Source: an uncultured Marvinbryantia sp.
GTDB lineage: Bacteria; Bacillota; Clostridia; Lachnospirales; Lachnospiraceae
Reading direction: 5' to 3'
NCBI GenBank assembly: GCA_947624335.1
Contig: CANQJX010000058.1
Span: 1 to 9,087 of the forward strand
Length of the DNA: 9,087 nucleotides
Part shown: one piece after another, positions 5,947 to 9,087 of the stretch
Position numbering within the stretch: position 1 is the stretch's first letter
Layout of the letters: every line of letters begins with the position of its first letter
The notes under the pieces: model-generated
Databases searched by the model: none
Told to the model about the DNA's origin: nothing
What the model saw: only the letters and a program-made list of their open reading frames with translations
Translations under genes and position numbers: made by a program

Positions 5947-7223
5947 AGGTACTGATTATAGGAAGCGGCGGCAGGGAACACGCGATTGCGTGGAAAGTTT
6001 CCCAGAGCGCGAAAGTGGATAAGATTTACTGCGCGCCCGGAAACGCAGGCATCGCGCAGTACGCCGAATGCGTCGATATCGGCGCCATGGAATTTGAGAA
6101 GCTGGCGGCGTTTGCAAAGGAACATGCGGTGGATCTTACAGTGGTCGGCATGGATGACCCGCTGGTAGGCGGCATCGTGGACGTGTTTGAAAAAGAAGGG
6201 CTTCGCGTGTTCGGGCCGCGCAAAAATGCGGCGATTCTGGAAGGATCCAAAGCATTCGCCAAGGATCTGATGAAAAAGTATCACATCCCGACTGCCGCGT
6301 ACGAAAACTTTGACGATCCCGAAAAGGCGCTTGCTTATCTGGAAAACGCAAAGTTTCCGATTGTGTTAAAGGCGGACGGGCTTGCGCTCGGCAAGGGCGT
6401 TTTAATCTGCAATACATTGCAAGAAGCAAAAGACGGCGTAAAGTCGATCATGCTGGATAAAAAATTTGGCGCGTCGGGAAACCGTATGGTAATCGAAGAG
6501 TTTATGACCGGACGCGAAGTGTCGGTACTCTCGTTCGTAGACGGCAGGACGATCAAAACCATGACGTCGGCGCAGGACCATAAGCGCGCGGGGGACGGGG
6601 ACACCGGACTGAACACGGGCGGCATGGGAACCTTTTCTCCCAGCCCCTTCTATACCAAAGAGGTGGATGATTTCTGCCGGGAACATATTTATCAGCCGAC
6701 GGTAGACGCAATGGCTGCGGAAGGCAGAGCGTTTCAGGGAATCATTTTCTTCGGCCTGATGTTAACGGCGGACGGCCCCAAAGTGCTGGAATATAACGCG
6801 CGCTTTGGCGATCCGGAAGCGCAGGTGGTGCTGCCGCGCATGAAAACGGACATTGTGGATGTATTTGAGGCGTGCGTGGACGGCACTTTGGAACAGACGG
6901 AGCTGGAATTTGAGGATAACGCGGCGGTCTGCGTCGTGCTGGCTTCGGAAGGCTATCCGGTAAAATACGAAAAAGGGTTTGTGATCCACGGTTTGGAGAA
7001 CTTTGAAAATAAGGACGGCTATTATGTGTTTCACGCCGGTTCCAAAAAGACGGCGGACGGAATTGTCACCAACGGGGGCCGTGTGCTTGGCGTGACAGCT
7101 CTGGGAAAAGATTTAAAAACGGCGCGCGCAAACGCATATAAGGCGGTGGACTGGATTCATTTCGATCATAAATATTATCGGCACGATATTGGCAAAGCAA
7201 TTGACGAGGCAAAGGAAAAATAA
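5943..7223 (+). CDS. purD: Phosphoribosylamine--glycine ligase (GAR synthetase)
   Basis: An ATP-grasp enzyme that joins phosphoribosylamine and glycine to form GAR, the second purine step. The start is set at ATG 5943, which overlaps the purN stop (ATGA) and has GGAGGAG at 5932-5938; the longer upstream extension in this frame is only the out-of-frame end of purN. The 426-residue product carries GSGGREHA (7-14), PGNAG (32-36), FGP (90-92) and the ATP-binding KADGLALGKGV (143-153). EEFMTGREVSVL (185-196), the DHKRAGDGDTGLNTGGMG stretch (212-229) and the PROSITE-type signature RFGDPEAQ (287-294) follow. The loop usually written GPExPL reads GMDDPL here (69-74), a variation whose effect I cannot judge. 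All other hallmarks are intact. Confidence 0.97.
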   Translation: MKVLIIGSGGREHAIAWKVSQSAKVDKIYCAPGNAGIAQYAECVDIGAMEFEKLAAFAKEHAVDLTVVGMDDPLVGGIVDVFEKEGLRVFGPRKNAAILEGSKAFAKDLMKKYHIPTAAYENFDDPEKALAYLENAKFPIVLKADGLALGKGVLICNTLQEAKDGVKSIMLDKKFGASGNRMVIEEFMTGREVSVLSFVDGRTIKTMTSAQDHKRAGDGDTGLNTGGMGTFSPSPFYTKEVDDFCREHIYQPTVDAMAAEGRAFQGIIFFGLMLTADGPKVLEYNARFGDPEAQVVLPRMKTDIVDVFEACVDGTLEQTELEFEDNAAVCVVLASEGYPVKYEKGFVIHGLENFENKDGYYVFHAGSKKTADGIVTNGGRVLGVTALGKDLKTARANAYKAVDWIHFDHKYYRHDIGKAIDEAKEK

Positions 7224-7245
7224 TGCAAAAGAGAGGTAGTATGCG

Positions 7246-8226
7246 ATGAGAACAGTAAAAAGAAAAGTAAACGCAGTCGGGATGCTGGTGTTGGCAATGC
7301 TGTGGATGCTGTGCGTAACGGCGTCGGCTGATTCGGGGGATAACTCCCTGTACAGCCTGGGGCTGCAGAACGCGTCCAGCGTTTCGCCGGAATTTTATTA
7401 CTCCACGCTGGAATACGACGTTACGGTTCCGGCCGGAACCAAGACGCTGGAACTGGACCCGGTGACGTCGGCGGAAGACGCAAGTATTATTGATATCAGC
7501 GGAACCGAACTGGACGCGAATGGGACGGCGACGGTGTATATCACGGTAGAGGCGGCAAACGGAGCGCAGGTAAGCTATGTTCTGCACGTTACTTCCGAGG
7601 GCGAGCCGGAAACGACCGCTCCGGAGACGGAAATAAGCGAAGAAGAACGTCTGCAGCAGGAAATGCAGAAACAGAGCGAGAGCGAAGAAAAGCAGCGCAG
7701 AGAGTCGGAACTTACGGCTGCGCAGCAGCAGGCGGACAAGCTTTCCGCGCAAAACAGGGATCTGACGAACCGCATCAATATTTTGATGCGCGTGCTGTAC
7801 GGACTGGTAGGATTTGCGGTACTTCTCCTGTTCTTTATGATTAATCAGAGCCTGCGCAACAAGGATCTGAAAGACGATCTGAAAGAGGCGAGAAGCCAGG
7901 CGGATATGAATAATGAGTTCGCGCGCAAAGAGCAGAGTATGCAGAACGGTTATTATTACAATAACCCGCAGGCGCCGACACAGAATATGCAGCCGAATAT
8001 GCGGCCGGTGGAAGAAGCCAGCCGTAATGTGCAGGCGGCGTTCGGCAACGCCTCCCAGGTGCTGCATGCGCAGCCGGTTCCGGGTCAGGTAAACGCTCCG
8101 CAGCAGGAGGCTGTTCTGACGCAGCCGACTTCGGCTCCCGCACCGGCCCCGGCGCAGCAGGAACCGGTACTGGTACAGGGCCAGACAGAGGAACCGGATG
8201 TAAATGTTGAAATGATCGATCTGTAA
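7246..8226 (+). CDS. Membrane-anchored protein with one cadherin-like beta-sandwich domain and Gln/Pro-rich cytosolic tail
   Basis: A 326-residue protein of unknown function with clear architecture. Residues 1-28 are a signal peptide (basic RTVKRK, hydrophobic core, ASA cleavage motif before Asp29). Residues 32-117 match the cadherin-like beta-sandwich pattern: NSLYSLGLQNASSVSPEF, then Y-x-V-x-V-P, and a closing Y-V-L-H-V. A Glu/Gln-rich, probably coiled-coil stalk covers about 120-178. One membrane span lies at about 180-200 (VLYGLVGFAVLLLFFMI), followed by a basic KDLKDDLKEAR segment. A Gln/Pro/Ala-rich low-complexity tail ends in acidic EEPDVNVEMIDL. Topology should be beta domain outside, tail inside. 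AGAGG at 7232-7236 sits 9 bases before ATG 7246. It is the last gene of the purine operon, 22 bases after purD and before a terminator, yet has no evident link to purine synthesis. Confidence 0.85.
   Translation: MRTVKRKVNAVGMLVLAMLWMLCVTASADSGDNSLYSLGLQNASSVSPEFYYSTLEYDVTVPAGTKTLELDPVTSAEDASIIDISGTELDANGTATVYITVEAANGAQVSYVLHVTSEGEPETTAPETEISEEERLQQEMQKQSESEEKQRRESELTAAQQQADKLSAQNRDLTNRINILMRVLYGLVGFAVLLLFFMINQSLRNKDLKDDLKEARSQADMNNEFARKEQSMQNGYYYNNPQAPTQNMQPNMRPVEEASRNVQAAFGNASQVLHAQPVPGQVNAPQQEAVLTQPTSAPAPAPAQQEPVLVQGQTEEPDVNVEMIDL
7984..8007 (+). repeat. Two-copy 12-base tandem repeat inside the Gln/Pro-rich tail
   Basis: AATATGCAGCCG (7984-7995) is followed directly by AATATGCGGCCG (7996-8007), 11 of 12 bases identical and in frame. 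It encodes NMQP-NMRP in the cytosolic tail of the cadherin-like membrane protein. This suggests a local duplication that helped lengthen a low-complexity tail. Confidence 0.6.
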
Positions 8227-8257
8227 AACAATGCGATAAAACAGTTTGGATTCTGGA

Positions 8258-8297
8258 AGAACAGCGCCCGATTTTTTCGGGCGCGTTCTGGTTTTTT
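8258..8297 (+). terminator. Intrinsic terminator of the purine operon
   Basis: AGAAC (8258-8262) plus GCGCCCGA (8264-8271) pairs with TCGGGCGC (8277-8284) plus GTTCT (8285-8289). This is a 13-base-pair stem with one bulged A at 8263 and a TTTTT loop. Two bases later comes TTTTTT (8292-8297), then CTCTTGT. It lies 31 bases after the stop of the cadherin-like gene and just before the next promoter. Strong stem and T-tract make it a convincing factor-independent terminator. Confidence 0.88.
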
Positions 8298-8300
8298 CTC

Positions 8301-8328
8301 TTGTATCTTTGCGTATCTGTGCTATAAT
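8301..8328 (+). promoter_or_regulatory. Extended -10 promoter for gntR-clpC
   Basis: A perfect TATAAT (8323-8328) is preceded by TGC, giving the extended -10 form TGnTATAAT. A weak -35, TTGTAT (8301-8306), lies 16 bases upstream and abuts the terminator T-tract. The transcription start is expected near 8335, leaving a leader of about 45 bases. Confidence 0.72.
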
Positions 8329-8379
8329 TAATATAACAATATGCGGTGGTCAAGCAGATCGGATAGGATGTGAGCACAG

Positions 8380-8760
8380 ATGATAATTGAAATTGATTTT
8401 CAAAGCGACGAGGCACTTTATATACAACTGCGGAACCAGATTATTCTGGGAATCGCCACTTCCGCGCTCCATGAAGGGGACGCGCTCCCTTCGGTGCGCC
8501 AGATGGCGGACGATATCGGAATCAATATGCACACGGTCAATAAAGCGTATTCTGTGCTGCGCCAGGAAGGATTCCTGCAGCTCGACCGGAGAAGGGGAGC
8601 GGTTGTGGCGCTGGATATTGATAAGATCCGCGCGATGGAAGAAATGCGCGGCGCCCTGCGCGTTTTGCTGGCAAAAGCATGCTGCAAAAATATTAGCGGC
8701 GAAGAAGTGCATACTATGATTGACGAAATATTAGACGACATGAAAAACGGAAGGGTGTAA
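8380..8760 (+). CDS. GntR-family transcriptional regulator, YtrA-like
   Basis: A 126-residue DNA-binding protein. Residues 10-77 form a GntR winged helix-turn-helix: ALYIQLRNQI, then EGDALPSVRQMADDIGINMHTVNKAYSVLRQEGFL with the recognition helix around 48-60, then the wing LDRRRGAVV. Only about 50 residues follow (80-126), predicted as two or so helices without an effector-binding domain. That size is the hallmark of the YtrA subfamily, which usually autorepresses its own operon and often controls ABC transporters. Here the coupled downstream gene is clpC-like instead. AGGA at 8365-8368 is an ordinary but slightly distant ribosome binding site. An imperfect AT-rich inverted repeat at 8321-8337 overlaps the -10 and could be its own operator. 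The effector and targets are unknown. Confidence 0.9.
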   Translation: MIIEIDFQSDEALYIQLRNQIILGIATSALHEGDALPSVRQMADDIGINMHTVNKAYSVLRQEGFLQLDRRRGAVVALDIDKIRAMEEMRGALRVLLAKACCKNISGEEVHTMIDEILDDMKNGRV

Positions 8761-8764
8761 AAAG

Positions 8765-9087
8765 ATGCAATATACGGTTCAGGCATTACAGGCGCTGCGC
8801 TACGCCACAAGCGCGGCAAAGCAGTGCGGGCAGAGCTATATCGGTTCCGAACATCTCCTCCTTGGACTTTTAAAGGAACAAAGCGGTATGGCGGCTGCGA
8901 TTCTCGCGGAGTATCAGGTGAGCGAGGAAAAAATAAAAGATCTGATTAAAGAACTGATTGTTCCGGAGGGCAGCGTATCTTATGCGGGCGGAGCGATATA
9001 TTCGCCGCGCGCGCAGGCGATTCTGGAGCAGACGGAAGAGGAAGCGCGGTTTTTCCGCCAGAAAGAGATCGGAACGGAGCATATTCT
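8765..9087 (+). CDS. clpC: ClpC-type AAA+ unfoldase, N-terminal part only (runs off right edge)
   Basis: The frame opens at ATG 8765 and stays open to the window end, giving 107 residues. Both copies of the Clp N-terminal repeat start here. The first spans about 4-66 with IGSEHLLLGLLKE (26-38); the second starts around 78 with YSPRAQAILEQTEEEAR and IGTEHI (102-107). The IGxEH form and order fit ClpC rather than ClpB or ClpA. ClpC is the Hsp100 unfoldase that feeds substrates to ClpP for ATP-dependent proteolysis, using the N-domain to bind adaptors or marked substrates. The AAA+ modules and ClpP-docking loop are outside the window, so a short stand-alone N-domain protein cannot be excluded. 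GGAAGGG (8749-8755), inside the end of gntR, lies 9 bases before the ATG, and only 4 bases separate the genes, so the two are co-transcribed. Confidence 0.85.
   Translation, partial: MQYTVQALQALRYATSAAKQCGQSYIGSEHLLLGLLKEQSGMAAAILAEYQVSEEKIKDLIKELIVPEGSVSYAGGAIYSPRAQAILEQTEEEARFFRQKEIGTEHI

Noticed and set aside
5676..6284. 202-codon minus-strand frame across the purN/purD junction
   Set aside because: Antisense to two conserved purine genes, with no domain or start signal.
7066..8067. 333-codon open frame on the minus strand opposite the cadherin-like gene
   Set aside because: Rich in Arg, His and Leu with no recognisable domain, and lies antisense to a gene with clear signal peptide, domain and ribosome binding site. 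It is a by-product of biased codon use on the + strand.
8341..8373. 10-residue leader peptide frame (ATG 8341 to TGA 8373) before gntR
   Set aside because: No ribosome binding site, almost at the predicted transcript start, and no runs of regulatory codons or attenuator hairpins follow.
8230..8380. CtsR operator or riboswitch in the gntR leader
   Set aside because: Only one GGTCAA half-site is present and the leader is about 45 bases, too short for known riboswitch folds.

Overview
The window reads as a chromosomal housekeeping stretch from a Gram-positive anaerobe of the class Clostridia, most likely a Lachnospiraceae-type bacterium of moderate GC. The evidence is the style of the PyrE, PurE, PurM and PurD proteins, the strong AAGGAG-type ribosome binding sites, the M29 aminopeptidase with a long N-terminal extension, and a ClpC-type chaperone behind a small YtrA-like GntR regulator. 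Species cannot be read from the sequence. Every gene is on the + strand, packing is tight, and no gene-free stretch exceeds about 155 bases. I see no tRNA, rRNA, CRISPR array, insertion sequence or phage gene.

Region 1 (1-3694) is the end of a pyrimidine operon. It holds pyrE, whose first few codons lie off the left edge, followed by three small membrane-protein genes: a 52-residue single-span protein, a VanZ-like protein and a 104-residue three-span protein. It ends with a 683-residue M29-family metallo-aminopeptidase. Gaps are 0-19 bases, with one 8-base overlap, so these genes are probably co-transcribed.

Region 2 (3695-8289) is a purine biosynthesis operon. A near-consensus sigma-A promoter (TTGACA, 17 bases, TAAAAT) begins at the base after the aminopeptidase stop codon. 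It drives purE, purM, purN and purD, where purM/purN overlap by 7 bases and purN/purD by 4. The fifth gene, 22 bases after purD, encodes a signal-peptide-bearing membrane protein with one cadherin-like beta-sandwich domain outside the cell and a Gln/Pro-rich tail inside. A strong intrinsic terminator follows. PurE, PurM, PurN and PurD cover AIR carboxylation/rearrangement, AIR formation, GAR formylation and GAR formation. purF, purL, purC, purK, purB and purH are absent and must lie elsewhere.

Region 3 (8301-9087) is a new transcription unit. An extended -10 promoter leads into a YtrA-type GntR repressor gene and, 4 bases later, the start of a clpC-like gene that runs off the right edge. A YtrA-type regulator coupled to a Clp unfoldase gene, where Bacilli would have CtsR, is the most interesting regulatory arrangement here. 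I found no clearly new defence or mobile system. The best leads are this gntR-clpC pair, the cadherin-like protein inside the purine operon, the membrane-protein trio behind pyrE, and the N-terminal extension of the aminopeptidase.
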